Below are positions 45,900 through 59,178 of a stretch of 64,000 nt of DNA, one piece after another. The position numbers and the translations under genes are program-made. Positions within the stretch are counted from its first letter, which is position 1; each line of letters starts with the position of its first letter. The notes beneath the pieces were generated by a model, which was not told where the DNA came from, searched no databases, and saw only the letters and a program-made list of their open reading frames with translations. This stretch comes from Pestalotiopsis fici W106-1 (taxonomy: Eukaryota > Ascomycota > Sordariomycetes > Amphisphaeriales > Sporocadaceae). Location: the NCBI RefSeq assembly GCF_000516985.1, contig NW_006917091.1:1936977-2000976 (forward strand), given 5' to 3'.

Positions 45900-48800
45900 A
45901 TGGCACCAGCGCGCGCTCGATCTCGAGTCGCCAGCGAGGGTTCGGTAAGGTGGCCGAATCCCACTCATCTCAGTAGCAGCAAGCTGGCAGCCGAATATCA
46001 TAACACCCTTCGCGAACAAAGTCGACTACCCGGTGTAGACCAGCGGTCCTTGGCCACAGATGTTTCGCGCGACACGGAAGCGGCTTCAAAGTTATCTATC
46101 GGCACCAGCACTACTACTGCTACTGCTCCTACGACGCGCCGTTGGATCCCCGCCAGACCAAAAACGAGCGACTGCAACGCCAAATCGTCAAGGAAATACT
46201 CGGGCAAGAGAGACAACAACAGCAGCAGCAGCAGCAACATCCTTGGCCCACCTCTGCAGCAACTGTCGCGAGAGGAAATCGAAGAGTTCGAGACACTACC
46301 ACTAGCCGTACGCCGCAAGGTTAGTTGACCATTTCCAAATCTCCTAGTGTCTTTCATTCTCTTGTTTCTTTTTATCCCCCTTCTTGTAGGTTGCCCCGTC
46401 TTGGGCAAATCTGCGGCCACATGCACACCCCAAATCCCTGCACCCACGAGAGACCCAGATTGGCGCCAGCATATATGTCAAGTATGCAGTAGAAAGTGTC
46501 TATCGCTGTCTTTCCTGTGCTGCGTGTGTGTCTTCTCTGCACGTCATTGATTGGACAACCTTACTTTCTGCCACCATTCAATGTTGCTTGCTGTTTCGGT
46601 ACCCTGGCTAGGAATTCGGCTACCTCGATACTTGGGCATATATCATGGTCAAAGACGTAGAGCAATGTTCTTTGTCTCATCATCAGCTCCACTTATACGG
46701 GAGCTATCAACTCATTGGCGCAGTCTAATTCCCGTGGCATGCCAAGCTACCGCATCATACGCAGTGGCCCTCCTTCTTCTGCGCTATGCAATTTTTACTT
46801 TTCGTTGTTTGTTTTCCCTTTTGGTTGTCTCTCCTTGGACCTGCGTCAACGCGAGGTGTGATTGATGCTTGATCTGCTGCTCCTTGGCTGGCTTGGATGG
46901 CTGGTTCACAGTATGGATACGGAGATGTCATCTCATTGAGCCCAACCTCCGCTCCTTTGGCACATGGAGCAGCATGAATTGGGTCGCATCAGGTCAGATC
47001 AGCAACGAGTCCTCGGCCACTGCCAGCCGAATCCCTACGCAGCTCCGGGGTTGCATGCGCTCTCCCCCATGCTCGACCTGCATAGCTATAGTTCTGTCAC
47101 CAATGTGCAGTCCTGCACTGTTACGGCACCGCGCTGCGTGTCTACGGGAGTTGATGCCTCTTGAACCTAGTCCACCGCCGATGGCTTAACGCTATGGGCT
47201 CCCAATATTGCATGCGGTCCCACGCCGGCGCCTCAAGCCTCCCCATGTCTCACACGCCCATGGCGTTCGGTCTTTTCTGAAGAAAAAAATAGAAAAAATT
47301 TGACCAAGCATCTTGTTCTTTCTTTTTGGATTTTTTTTTTTCATCATCACTTGATCCTCTCTTTTCTCCTCGCTCATGTCTTTGTACATGTTTTGTTTTT
47401 CCTGTTTCACATGGGTCATTGTATCCGTGCCCTTCTCTCATGTGGCTTTGGCTAACATATTCCTTCCTCGTTTTTAGTACTTCTCCTCGTTGGAGCGTTT
47501 GAGGTTTGCCCAGTCATCTGGCGCCCTCAATGATAGTAGTAGCTCAGATCTCGACGGATTTAGACCATCGCCCAGAAGCTTCACTTTCAGTGACTTCGAC
47601 ACGTCTCAGAGAAACACTCACTCGAGGTCAGAGACTCTTGTCTCTACAGGTCCAATCAGTCGGTCGCAGAGCTCAACTTCTGTTTATAAAACGCCGACCT
47701 CCCACACAGACCTTCCGCTTGCGGGTCATCACCGCCATCTAAGCAGAGCAGAACAGCTAGCCTTGGCGAGGTGTCTGAGGGAAAGTGTTATCCTGGATGC
47801 CGCAGACGAGGCCATTTATAAAATCGGTCGTCGTTCGGATCGACGCCCACCGCAACCACCCAGTAATTACGTGCCAACTTTGAATTCATCCAAGCCCAGC
47901 ACGAGAATCGAATCGGGCAGGATGGCGGACCATACCAGCGCCCCTAAACAAGGACTTCAACGCGGCGACAGCTTCTATGACAGTTTCCGATGGTTAGAGG
48001 GTGACGACGACTTGGATTTAAGTTTGCAATTGGACGACTACCACGCCAACCTGAAGGAGAGCTTACCACGTCGTTCGACGGAGCATCGCCCCTCCTTCCG
48101 CCGTCACCTTTCAATAAACAAGATTCCGTTTGGTCGGTCTTCAATCTCAACCAGTCGCCCAGGGACTAATAGCGGAACGCACACGCCAGCATCGCCATCA
48201 ACAAGTTCACCGACCTCTCAGCCTCCCTTTCCCGTTCGTCGCAGATCCCGAACACTGTCCCTCATAAACCCGCGACCTGTATTTGAGGAATCAATTCCAA
48301 CTTTTGATCCAGACGCAGCGCACTACCAAGATCCAGAGGCCCGAGCAAAACTGCGCGTTTACCTTGCTTCGCCCCAAAAATTCGATGAAGCTGTTGAGTT
48401 TGGGTTTCCATCAAAGAATGCAATTGCAAACCTACCAGACCATGAGCGGCACGGATCACGGGGCCATTCCCGGGGATTGCGCTCACAAGACTCATCAAGA
48501 CACAAGACCTTCTTCTCAGATGATCAATCATCCATCTACAGTGAAGAGTCTTTACCAGACCCTGAATCGCCCAGGACACCTAATAGTCCAGACAAGGCTG
48601 ATATACAAGAGGAGAACCCGACGGATGCGAAGGAGCCTCCATTCCGCCCACCGATGGATGGCTATGCACAGATCCCGGCGTCGTCGAGGGAAATGACGTT
48701 GCGTATGACTCTGACGAGACCGGATCTGCGAGCTGGCGAGGAGGAAATTTACGGCTGGCAGAAGAGATCTGCCCAGCAAATGGCGAGAACGGCCCCTCGT

Positions 48801-48986
48801 CTTGAGGATGCACCCCCAAAGAAAGCCTCGGCCGTCAACACGGGCAAATCCAAGGAGAGCCTCGAGGCTTTCTTTGCTAGCCTAGATGAGGAAGAAGAGG
48901 CGGCAGCGGCGTCAGCGGCAGCAGCTACTGCATCTGCGGATACTGGCGTGGTCAAACGATTTTGGAACAAGGTGCGGCGCAGCTAA
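45900..48986 (+). CDS. Large disordered 'mucin-like' fungal protein with a 1.16-kb intron
   Basis: Exon 1 45900-46319 and exon 2 47478-48986, joined in phase 0, give 642 residues. The junction reads LPLAVRRK-YFSSLERLRFAQ, which forms a continuous helical segment conserved in filamentous-fungal proteins often labelled 'mucin' on composition alone. The rest is Ser/Pro/Arg-rich and probably disordered, with a poly-Ser stretch from an AGC repeat (46211-46237), two ordered-looking patches (RHLSRAEQLALARCLRES; YLASPQKFDEAVEFGFPS), an acidic/poly-Ala region near the end and a basic C-terminus (VVKRFWNKVRRS). No signal peptide, so despite the label it is probably intracellular. The intron is very long for this genome and holds a possible 99-nt phase-0 cassette (46390-46488). 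Function unknown. Confidence 0.8.
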
Positions 48987-51900
48987 AGAAAAAAAGAAAA
49001 AAGATGCTGCCCCGTAGCAGGACATGGGAAGACAAAAGAGGAGAACAAGCAAGGCGAATCTTTTGATTTATACAGATTGCAAGCTCACGCTCATGCATCA
49101 AGACACGGCCGCCATCTATACACTACGACGAGCATCTCCATCATGACGATTTTCTTTTACTGTATCATACATCGCTCGCCCGAGGCGCCATCAGCTTATA
49201 CTCATTGTAGCGGAGATATCATTTGACTTTATTGGAATTTGTGTACCTTTGACGTCATTGCAAAGAGGAGATTGTTTCGTTTCAGGGGTGAGGGATAATG
49301 AGAGGCAACAAGTTCGGTTGGTTGCAAACCTCTAAAAAAAGATGACCTCGGCTCCTGAGAAATTGATAGGACGGGTCACATCAATGAGAATCCCTTCCAA
49401 TTTTGCCCATGGCATGCACTGGCAGACCTGAACTTCTTGTCTGACTAGGTGCTCTCCCGTATCATGTCATGCTGTCAGTGCAAACCAGTTGTTTCATGGC
49501 CCAGTAACCCAGCTTCGCTAGACCGGGTGGTGGGTGTCATGGCATTGGATGCCCATATACACGTCCCAGCAAGCACGAACGTTAGCTTGAGGCATCAGCT
49601 GGAGAGAGAGAGAGGCGTTGACTTGGCCGAAACTTGACAAGCAGCGGCACGACTCAGCTGCGGTCCAATGCAAGATCAGCAAAGTAACTATGCATACCAG
49701 TCGGCCAGCCAATGAAGGGGAAGCCGAATAAGAACCAACACGAGAGAGATGTGTCCGTAGTCGTACTGCAGTCGATAAGATTTACCTTGGTAGGCCTCTA
49801 CTATAGCCTCGCTCACCCTTACGCTATGACGCGAGCCCGCCAGCCAAGCCAGCGGATCCCCACCCACGATCACATAATACACATACACCAATCGTACTTA
49901 GACAGTATTAGTATTTATCTAGTGCTCGGGTATTGTTACAGAAATCTACCTAGTGATGTGCCATGTGTCCCATCCACTGCCTTTTTCTTCTCTTTTTCTT
50001 TTTTCCCTCTTTTGGTTCTGTGCCACTCCTCCCTCGTGTGCTGCCATCCATTCACCCCCCCCCCCACACCCGGAAGCGCACAGAACCAAAAGAGAAAGAA
50101 AGAAAAAGTAATGTTGGCGTGCTGTTCAGAGAACTAAGCTTAACTAACCACGATCAGACCTCTGTGCGTTGCTGTGCGTGTTCCTGTGCCTCGATCCTTT
50201 TTGGCTTGATAATTATTTTCCCCTTCCCGTTCCCGGCAGATGGACTGGCTCGGATGCCTTGAGATGCGTCCACGGGTGTTGGGTTCGTCACTCTCCTTAT
50301 CTTGTCCATTCAATACGGCAACATTGTGTGTAGGTACGTTGGATTGGGAGACGCTTTAGCGTATTTGCATTGCTGCATGTGCAACCGAGTTTAGTCCTTT
50401 TTCTTTCTTTTTTTTAAGGGATTATACTAACCCCTGGCGGCCCCCAACTGCTTCGGCTACCACCAACAACCTGTCCCAGGGTGAGACGACTCAAGCTACA
50501 AAAAGCCTTTTGCCTGCATACATGAAGTTCGGAGACCATGGGATGGCAGCGTTCCGAGAAGCGGTAATTTTTTTTTTTTTTTTTTTGAGACTTTCCTCTC
50601 TTTCTTTCTCCACCGTTCCGCCGTTTCTGCAGTTTGAGCCCGCATTAGTCGCCGGAGAATGGGACAAAGTGGGTTGCATAACATGTTGGTGAACACACTG
50701 GTTCGGCGCCATTTTCTTTCTTACTCTCCTGCATCAACTGGGGAGGATTCTCTGTCGTGGTGCTCCCTCGTACTATATGTACAGAATACAATACACACAA
50801 CATTCAGCTTGTGTTGCCTTCCCTTGGATTTAATTATTATTGTTATGATGCTTATTGTTGAAATGCTTTAGTTTGCAGACTTTGGGCTTGTCCAATCATG
50901 GCTCTCATGTCTATTCTTGTTCACTTGCCAGAGGTATAGATTGGCACTAGAGTTGAACATTTTATACCGAATACCCACCCATCTGACTATAATGTCATAC
51001 CAAGGTCGCGGTACAGAATGATGAATCGCCCATTCCACGTCATGTCTACGAATTAGACCTGTCACATTTTCTTCTTTTTTTTTTTCAAACCCCCCTTCGT
51101 ACTCCCTGCACCCAGCATAGTACCTACTACTGTACCCCTCTTCTTTCTCTCTTGACCCATGAGCCCGCATCCAGGGGCGTTAGTTGCGCAGTGAGTGAGT
51201 GCGTGGTAAGCTCTGCATGTTTCAGGAGACGCGGGCAAGAGTGGGCATTAAAGAGGAGGCTTAGTGTAAAAAAAAAAAATTGCTCTCTCTCTCTCTGTAA
51301 TCACTTTCTCCAAAACCCACCCCAGATACCTCTGCCGCCATCATCCCCCCAAGCATTTTAGTTTGCATATGCAAATAGGAAACTTTGTACCATGACACTC
51401 ACAATACTAAGAGTAGGTATGCTCGAGGTTGGATTATGTCTAAACTACCATTTTCTACATAATATCACTTGTGCAACCCCCCCACGGTTACATGGGCAAC
51501 TGTTTGCCTGCCAATATCCACCTGCATTACCTATTTACTATGTACTGCAACTCGTAGAATTGATCTATTTATCCTGCACTACAACCCCGATTGCATGGCG
51601 GCAACAACCAATATCCAATCGTGGTCTTCTGTTTATCTTTTCTCTCGCATATTCGACGCGTTCCTATAGGTTCACACAAAAGGAAGGGGGGGGGGGGGAG
51701 GAAGTAATAATAAACAATATATAGAGGCATATGCCATGTTTCCGACGTCCAAATCACCTCGCCTACGCATGCAGTTCTGGTTCGGGAAGAACTACCACAT
51801 ATCGGGGGCTGGCTATTTCGTCGAGTCCGGAACTTGCGGGAGGGCCAATTAATACCTGGGCATTGATATTCGGGGTCCTAGATTTGCAAAACGATCAATT

Positions 51901-52655
51901 ATTCCTGCCTCGCCTTGTTTCAAACATGTCAAGCCGTATATCAAAAGTATGATCGAATATAGGATTGTAGATGTTGTCTATAAAGCACCCCTTTTGGCCA
52001 TTGCCGTACCTAGGTAATCATCAACCTCTTCCGCTCCAACACCAGGAGGGAAAATGCATTGTTCAACACCAGTCAGCCAAGGATTCCCCGGCTGAGCCCT
52101 TGACGGTAACAGCGTGGCCACCCGACGTAGCACCGCAGCTACTCTACTCTGTACAACACACACACAACATGGCATCATGCGGCAGCATGAACCCGCGTCC
52201 ACTCCTGCAAGCAGCATTTACTCATTATTGCGCGCCCCTTATCCATCAGACCTCTTCAATGTCAACGAGTAGTCTGCATTTGCATTCCCTGTCCAGCCCA
52301 AGATATTGATAATCTACATTTCTGCGCTGCTCATTGAACCTCTCATGACGACAAGATCATGTATGTTTGCTGGTCAGATCCGGTGACTAGATACTGGTCA
52401 TACATGGTATATAAATCAAATCGAGATACAAAGGCATAAAGCCACGAGTGATTATATCTAACCTGCGCCGGAACACTATGCCAGTCAAGCAGAAACCCCA
52501 ATCTCCCAATTCGGATTCTCAGATATCATGCCTTTTCGCCTTCTTTCTTTCTCCCCTTCTCTCTTGCCTCCTGGCTCATGATTGTAGCATTGCCACCCGA
52601 ACGCATTAAATTGACATCTTCTATACAAGGACCATTCACCCAAAGATTGATCAAC
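48987..52655. other. Convergent 3.7-kb intergenic region
   Basis: Between the mucin-like gene (+) and Vps10 (-). Poly-T, poly-C and poly-G runs (near 50570, 50056 and 51673) and a perfect 14-bp palindrome TTTGCATATGCAAA at 51362-51375. No gene supported. Confidence 0.5.
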
Positions 52656-55600
52656 TCACATATCTTCATCGCTGTCATCGCCAAGTAATTCGCCTTCGTC
52701 CTCGTCGACAATGGCGTAGTCGGCTCTTCCGCGTGCAAAGCTGTCGCGTGTGGTGAACCGTCTGGGCCCGCCGTTCCCGAGCCAGCTGTAACTCGAGCCT
52801 CCTCTGCCACTGAACCTTTCAAAAACAGATGTTGCGCTCCGCCATATGCTCGATGCGATCAGAGGCAGAGCTGCGACCACTGCTGCCACGGCAGAGATGA
52901 CAATGACCGGGTACTTGACCACCGGAGACTCGCTGTCAAAAGTGCTACCTTGGTCACCAAGTCGGATCTGGCCAAACTTGCCATTCCAGTTGCGCCATAC
53001 CCACCAGCCAACAGCACCCGCCAAACCAACGGGGATGACAATCGCAAAGAAGATGGCGACGCCCGATGTCGAGTGCTTGCGCTCGAATTCTTCCTCTTTG
53101 CCTGGGCACGGGTGAACCGCTTTCGTCTTGTCCATCTCGTTGGCACCTTCGCCGGAACAAGTAGTGAGAGGGATGCGGCGGTATCCAGAAGGCTCATAGT
53201 ATTCGTCTGCATTTGGGTTTTCACTGCAATACTGCTCAAGAGACATGGGCTGATAGCCTGGTACCAGCTGACACTGACCATGTTTGTCCAACTCAAAGTT
53301 GTAGTCACTGTGGAAGAAAATTGGTTAGCACGATACAACTGGATGTACCCCGCCCGTCAAGGTCCAAGCAAACTTGCCATTCGTAGTCCTGCCGTGTGCA
53401 GGTGCAGTTGTTGAAGCCCCAGAGGTGCTGCAGCTTCTCTCCATTGAAACAATCACGTCCCGGCTTCTTCCGCAGGTACTGCGCCTTATGGCCAAAGAGA
53501 CAGTCGTTGGCCTGCTTCGGATGCTTTGGACTCCACAGGTTGTAGTCTGACTTCTCAGAGTTTTTCTCGTCGTATATGCACTGCCGACCCGCCAAGCCAG
53601 AGAAATCCAAGTTGACAGTGAACAACTTGTCCCCATCATTACCCCACAACAGAAAGTTGCGAGAGGCGCCGGAGCGAAGTGTTGTTATGTCCGTGATTGT
53701 GACCTCTGAATCGGAAAATGTATAGTCCTGCCATGTCTCTCCCTCATCGGTCGTGTACGAGACGGATTTGGTCCGGCCCTCGCGCGGGGCCAGGACAATG
53801 ATGGATCCCTGATCGCCAAACGACCAGCTCCAGCGACCCTTCTTGACCATTTTCCAGCTGATGCCAGCATCAATCGTCATGTAAGTATCGGCGTCTTTGA
53901 TGTCACCCAACGAAGCACCGACATTGCCCCAGCCAAACATGATGCCAACGGCGCTCTCCGAGGAATAGGTCTTGCCATGGTCAGCCCGTTCAGTGTACCC
54001 GTGGATGTGGAGAGCGCAGTTTTCGTCGCCCGATTTGCTCTGGCAGAACGACTTTCCATCCAGGTCTTTCTGGGGCGGCGGCAAGAAGGCCCATTCGGCA
54101 CCATCGTTATGACTGATCTTGGTTTGAAGCTTCTTGGACTCGGTAACGGCACTGGGGTTTGACACTGTGTTTACCATGATGACACCCTGGATACCAAGCA
54201 TCTTTTCGAAATCCACATAGCCACTTTCGTCGCAATTGACTCCAGAGATGCTAAGCACATAAGATGTGCCATTCGAATTACTCTTGAGGATGGAACCAAA
54301 ACGGCGTGACTTGTCGTCTTCCGTCTCGCCCTTGGTCGCCACAAAGAGGTTCACTGCATGCGTCGAGCTGTCCAACACAGTGTAGAGTCGCTCATGGTCG
54401 ACCTCAAAGTTGTAGGGCCAGTGGGCCTGAGAGTAGTCACGTCCATTGACACTGGCCCAGGCGTGCAGCGTATCAGCCGTACGATTTTCCGTGGCGACGA
54501 CGATGAATTCGGCCATGGTGGCAAAGTCGCGAGTGTTGCGATGGAGGATCTTCATGTTGCCCTTATCCTCAATGAAGTCGTCCGTGTAAATCAGGTTGAG
54601 TGGGTTTTCCTTCTCATTGTCCTCGCGCTCCCGCTGGAGACAGACGACTTGTTTTTCAGGTCTCCCGTATCCTCGGTAGGCCTGAGAGCCCGTAAACTCG
54701 CACCGCCACACGAAACGCGACAGTGTCTCCCAGTTGTCGCCACGGTCTCGAGATACCGAGGCAATATCATGACAAACGCCGCCATCACAGCTTTGGCCGT
54801 GGAAAATGAGCCAGTCTTTTTGGTCGGGATGAAAGGACCACGGGGAAGCAAACCGACTCGTGTCTGGAGGGTAAGGAGTGTTGAACGAGTAGAAATGCTG
54901 TCCTCGGTCGACAGTGTAGATGACCTTGCCTTTGGATGTAAGGAAGAAGACCATGTCCTTGTAGTACTGGTGCGACGAGATGGCCCAGATGTTCTCGCCC
55001 TCCAGTTGCTTAGGCGTGGTCCACGACTTGCCGTGATCGTGAGTGATCATTATGTCTCCAGCACTTGTACCTCCGGGACCCACCGGTCTCATGATGATAG
55101 TCTCGTCTGCTGTGGAACTCGAGTCGCCGTGTTCGAGATAATGCTTATCAAATGATGCGAAATTACCTTTGAGCGAAGTACGAGTGCTATTGATATCGCC
55201 ACTCGCCTCGCCACTTCCAGGAGCCATGATGGCATCTGAGCATTTCCACTCCTTGGGCTCATCCTTCTGCGCACCGTTCTTGCGTTTGCAATCGTTTCCT
55301 GGTACCAAGCGCCAGCCACTCGTACCTTTGAATGTCTCATCTGGGTCCCCCTTCTCGCAAGCGCCCGCAGGCGGGATGATTGGGCCTGCCTTCTCACACT
55401 TGCCATCCTTTCTGACAAAGTTGAAGTCACACTCAAAGTCAGCATCGCTGCAGTCACAGGGCTCAGAGATGGGCACAGGGTCTTTGAACTCCTGCTTGAT
55501 GAAACATTCCGCATCCTTCTTGCGCCGGTGATACTTTTGGGTATGGCCCATGAGACAGCTTGGGTTGCCGTCATCGTCCTTCCTGGCGAACCAGTCTTCC

Positions 55601-57300
55601 ATGTCGGACTCCTTGCAGGTGTCCTCGTGCAAACCTTCAAAGTCGACCTGGATGATGTGGTACTTGGAATCGGATGACTCTGCTGTAAGGATAAAGGTCA
55701 GACTGGTCGAGTCTTGAGTAGTGGTAAGGATCCAGGGGCGGATCTTCAAGTCCTTGGGCAGCTTGACTTTGGACCATTCTTTGCCGTGATTGAGCGAGTA
55801 CTTGATCTCTGAGACGTCATTTTCCTTGCTGTCCGGGATGGCCAGGAGAATGGAACCCTGGTCTCCAAATTCGTACTTGTGCGGACCGTCGAGTCCCTTC
55901 AGCCAGGTCCTGCCTGCGTCATCGGAGACGTATAGATCTGCTTTCGAGTAAGGCTCAAGATAGTCACCAGTATTGCCGTTGCCCATGACGAGGCCGGGTG
56001 CGGGACTGGAGAAGACTCGGCCGACATTATTCATTTCAGTCACAGAGTGGAGGTGTATATCCTTGTCGCCAGCGCGAACGGTCTCAAAGGTTCTTCCGTC
56101 ATCGAAGGTGATCTTGGTCTTGACCTTCTTGGCCACATCGTTACCTTTCTCTTCGACATCTTCCCAATTGCTAACCTGATTGATGAGGAAAATGCCCTGA
56201 ATGCCAGAGATCTTTTCGAAATCGACGTGGCCTATGCCGTTCTGGTTAATGTGCTCGGCAGCTTGAGTAAAGTATGTACCATTGGAGTTGCTGGTCAGCA
56301 AAACACCGGTAGGGTTGGAAGGTCGTCCATTCATGACATCAATCTGCACGCTATAGTTGGTACCCTCCAAGACAGTGTAGGCCTGCTGATTGATACGGTG
56401 ATCGCTAGGAAAGACTGCGCGATGCCAGCGTTTGGTGTCGTCGGTCACGTACAGGGCCATCTCGTCGGTATATTTGGATGCCGTTGCCACGAGTATGTAC
56501 TTTTTGACGGCGGCGATGTTGATGACACCCTGCACAGCTGCATAGCCATTGAGCTTGGGCTCTTCTTCCTGAATGACGCCATCAGAGCTCTCGGCGCTGA
56601 AGTAGTTGTCTGATATCAGCAGTCGGTAATCCTCCTTGTGGGAAGACCAGTCGCCACGGACAATGCAGAGCGCACGGCTACTGTCTTTTCTCTCGTCGCC
56701 CGTTGTGAACAGCTCAGATGACTTGGCCCACCAACAGCCAACAGTATTGCCACGAAGAAGTTTGGCATCGGTCGCAAAACCATCGGTTGTGTACATGATA
56801 ACCTCGTCATAGTAGCCACTGTTCCAGTCTAGGCCGTAGAACATGATCTTATCCGGGTCGGAAGCATGGAAGGTCAGCCACTCGCCCCGATGAAAGATGT
56901 CGAGCTCAGCATCGGTGAAGAAGGTAGACCAGGTCTTGCCGCGATCTTCAGTACGCCAGTGATACATGCCCTCTGTCAAGATGTAGGCGCGAGTCGGGTC
57001 GTACTGGTGCATAATGAGGGTGGCAGCCTTGCCCTCGTCAACGCCATCGACCTTGGCCCAGCTAGCACCAGCATCAGCAGAGCGCCAGACAACGCCGGCA
57101 CTCTGGTCCTGGAAGAGGACAACATCGGAATCGGGAAAGTAGTTGAGGTTGAAGGGATAGTGGTCGAAGTCGGTAACGACGATGTTGGGATCGGCTTTGG
57201 CGTCAACGGCGGGGAGGAGGAAGAGCTGCCAAAGCAGGGTGAGGGCAAATAGCTGCTTGGGCCATGAGGCCGGCAAAGCTATTATGTCCGGCCTCATCAT
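52656..57300 (-). CDS. vps10: Vps10/sortilin-type vacuolar sorting receptor
   Basis: Exon 1 57300-53378 and exon 2 53307-52656; the 70-nt intron is GC-AG (GCAAGT...CACAG) and restores TRQDYECDYNFELD, whereas the nearby GT donor would hit a stop. Product 1524 residues. Type I receptor cycling between late Golgi and endosome, delivering soluble hydrolases (carboxypeptidase Y class) to the vacuole. Seen: signal peptide about 1-34 (LLWQLFLLPAVDA), two tandem Vps10 beta-propeller modules with Asp-box repeats (SADAGASW, SDDAGRTW, THDHGKSW, SRDRGDNWE, TIDAGISW, TTDEGETW), each closed by a 10-Cys module (about 555-640 and about 1240-1330), a membrane helix about 1390-1412, a second hydrophobic segment about 1440-1462 and an acidic tail (YAIVDEDEGELLGDD). 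ATG 57297 is an alternative start three bases in. Very strong match. Confidence 0.96.
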
Positions 57301-59178
57301 GGTCTCGGTCCAGCGGTCGGCGATTGATGGATCATGTCAAGTAACGAGGGGTTGTTGTTTTTTTTTGGAGTGAGGCTTCCGGAGCTTTCGATAGAGGTAG
57401 AATTGAACTGCAAACTGCAACTGAGCTGAAGCCGAGCTGGGGGAGGCGACGGAAGTGCGTCAGGCAGCTCTTCAGGCTAATGCACAGGGCACGGTACAGT
57501 CGATGCCGGGGAGTTGGAGGCGAGTTTAAGCTACTGTGTAGGAAAGCCGAAACGCCAAGTCAAAAATCGTCGGCCAGGTGAGTGATGGAAGAGTCTAGAG
57601 GTGTATTCAGCTTTCGCTTCTCGATAAAAAATGACATTCACGTTGGCAAGGTGTTGACAAGTCAGCCTGAGCACGCGTTGCAAATGTGGCAGACTGCACA
57701 CTAACTAGATGCTGGTGAGGTACCTAAAGATAGGTAATGTACTTTCCTAGGTACATAGTATGCAGGTAAGCTGGGTTCTGCCTTAGTTCGTTACGTACTG
57801 CTGAAAAGTGGGTAGCTACAGCAAACGAATAGCGTCTGTGATTCATTGGCCAGCCCTTGCAGGAGGTTCAAATCCGAAAGCGCGACAAGTGTCATGAATT
57901 CACATCAGCCAGTCTCAGCTTTTGCGCCGCACAAGTAAGTGGCCACCGATCGAGTGTGCAGCACGGCTGGCAGACGCGATACCCTACAGAGTACGTACTG
58001 TGTAGATTAATGTGAGCAGATAGGTAGGCATGCAGGGCCCAGGCAAACAGACCACAGTATCAGATATCCAATTTCTTCCATTTATCTCTCTCGGTGCCAT
58101 GTCAGCCAAACAAGCACCTGGCAACTTTACTCACCCCAAACGCATACGCAAGTGCGGATCTGCGTTATGTACGGAGTGGCTCAAGTGCAACGACAAGGCT
58201 CCATTGTGACTACGTAGATATCTGTCTATCTACTATGTATCCATCCACTTACCTGGCCAACATGCAACAATCAAAGAATTCCTGGGGCACGTAGTTCTTT
58301 GATTCTTTTCTTTTTTTTTTTTTTTTTTTTTTTTTTGTGTTACGTGCCACTTGCAATGTGACACGCACGCAACTGTTCTAAACTTAGATGTCCAGTAATA
58401 ACGGCATATGTAGTTAGTACAACTTCTTCTCTTTTTTTTGGACTGGAATTTTTGGAGGGGAGGAGGGTTTTGTGTCACCCAAGGTACTTGAGCATTCAAC
58501 ACCCCGGCAAGATCCAGATATTTGCAGAGGAAGATCGATGCTGGGCTGGCACTGGCCGAACCAGTAGCCAAGAGTATACGCGGTACAAGACCGACTTCAG
58601 CCCAAATGCTGAATCCGCCATCTTGTCCAGTCATTTGCAATTGAATATTTTTTTCTGAGTTTCTGAGAGTGCATGGTTTTACTTTGTATGATTTGAGTTG
58701 TTATTTCCATCTATCTGTCGGATCCGTATCTTCAGATAAGGCTTGAGGCAATCAGCCTGGCGTTGTACTATTTAGATACTTTGTGTATATAAGTTTTATT
58801 TTGTTCCCAGATACCTTATAGGTTGTACTCGTGTTGAATCTGCCCGGATCTTGGCACGAGCCATGGTAATGACTCATCAAGTCCTCAGCTTATCAAGCAT
58901 TTTGAACTTGTTCTCTCACTTTCCGTGGGAAATGATGCCATTCCCTATCATTGTTCTGCCAATGCCCCGCTGGTACTAGGAGCATTCACGCCCCTTTGCA
59001 AGAGCTGTGACCGCGGTTTGCGTCTGTTTGCTATATAGTCATGTCAAGCACATCTCAACGTGATATCAGAAAATGGCAGCATTCCATAAACTGGCGCAAG
59101 GCTCAACCAGAAACATCGTGGGCTCTCAACATCGTAAAGCCTCAAGAGAACGCCGGACGCCTGAGATTCGTAAATCAT
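57301..59178. other. Intergenic region upstream of Vps10
   Basis: 1.9 kb, no gene recognised. TACCTA/TAGGTA-rich stretch at about 57718-57770; GGTTCAAATCC at 57865-57875 mimics a tRNA B box, but no cloverleaf can be drawn around it. Long T tract at 58311. Confidence 0.5.
58311..58336. repeat. T26 homopolymer
   Basis: Twenty-six T after a TTCTTTTC lead, intergenic. Confidence 0.85.

Noticed and set aside
54358..55155. 265-codon open frame on the plus strand inside vps10
   Set aside because: It lies wholly antisense to the conserved Vps10 coding exon; length is explained by the codon bias of the real gene.
56047..56613. 188-codon plus-strand frame
   Set aside because: Also antisense to vps10 exon 1, with no own features.
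57865..57875. GGTTCAAATCC, a perfect tRNA B-box word
   Set aside because: The flanking bases do not form a T stem (GGAGG against CCGAA) and no acceptor or anticodon arm can be drawn.
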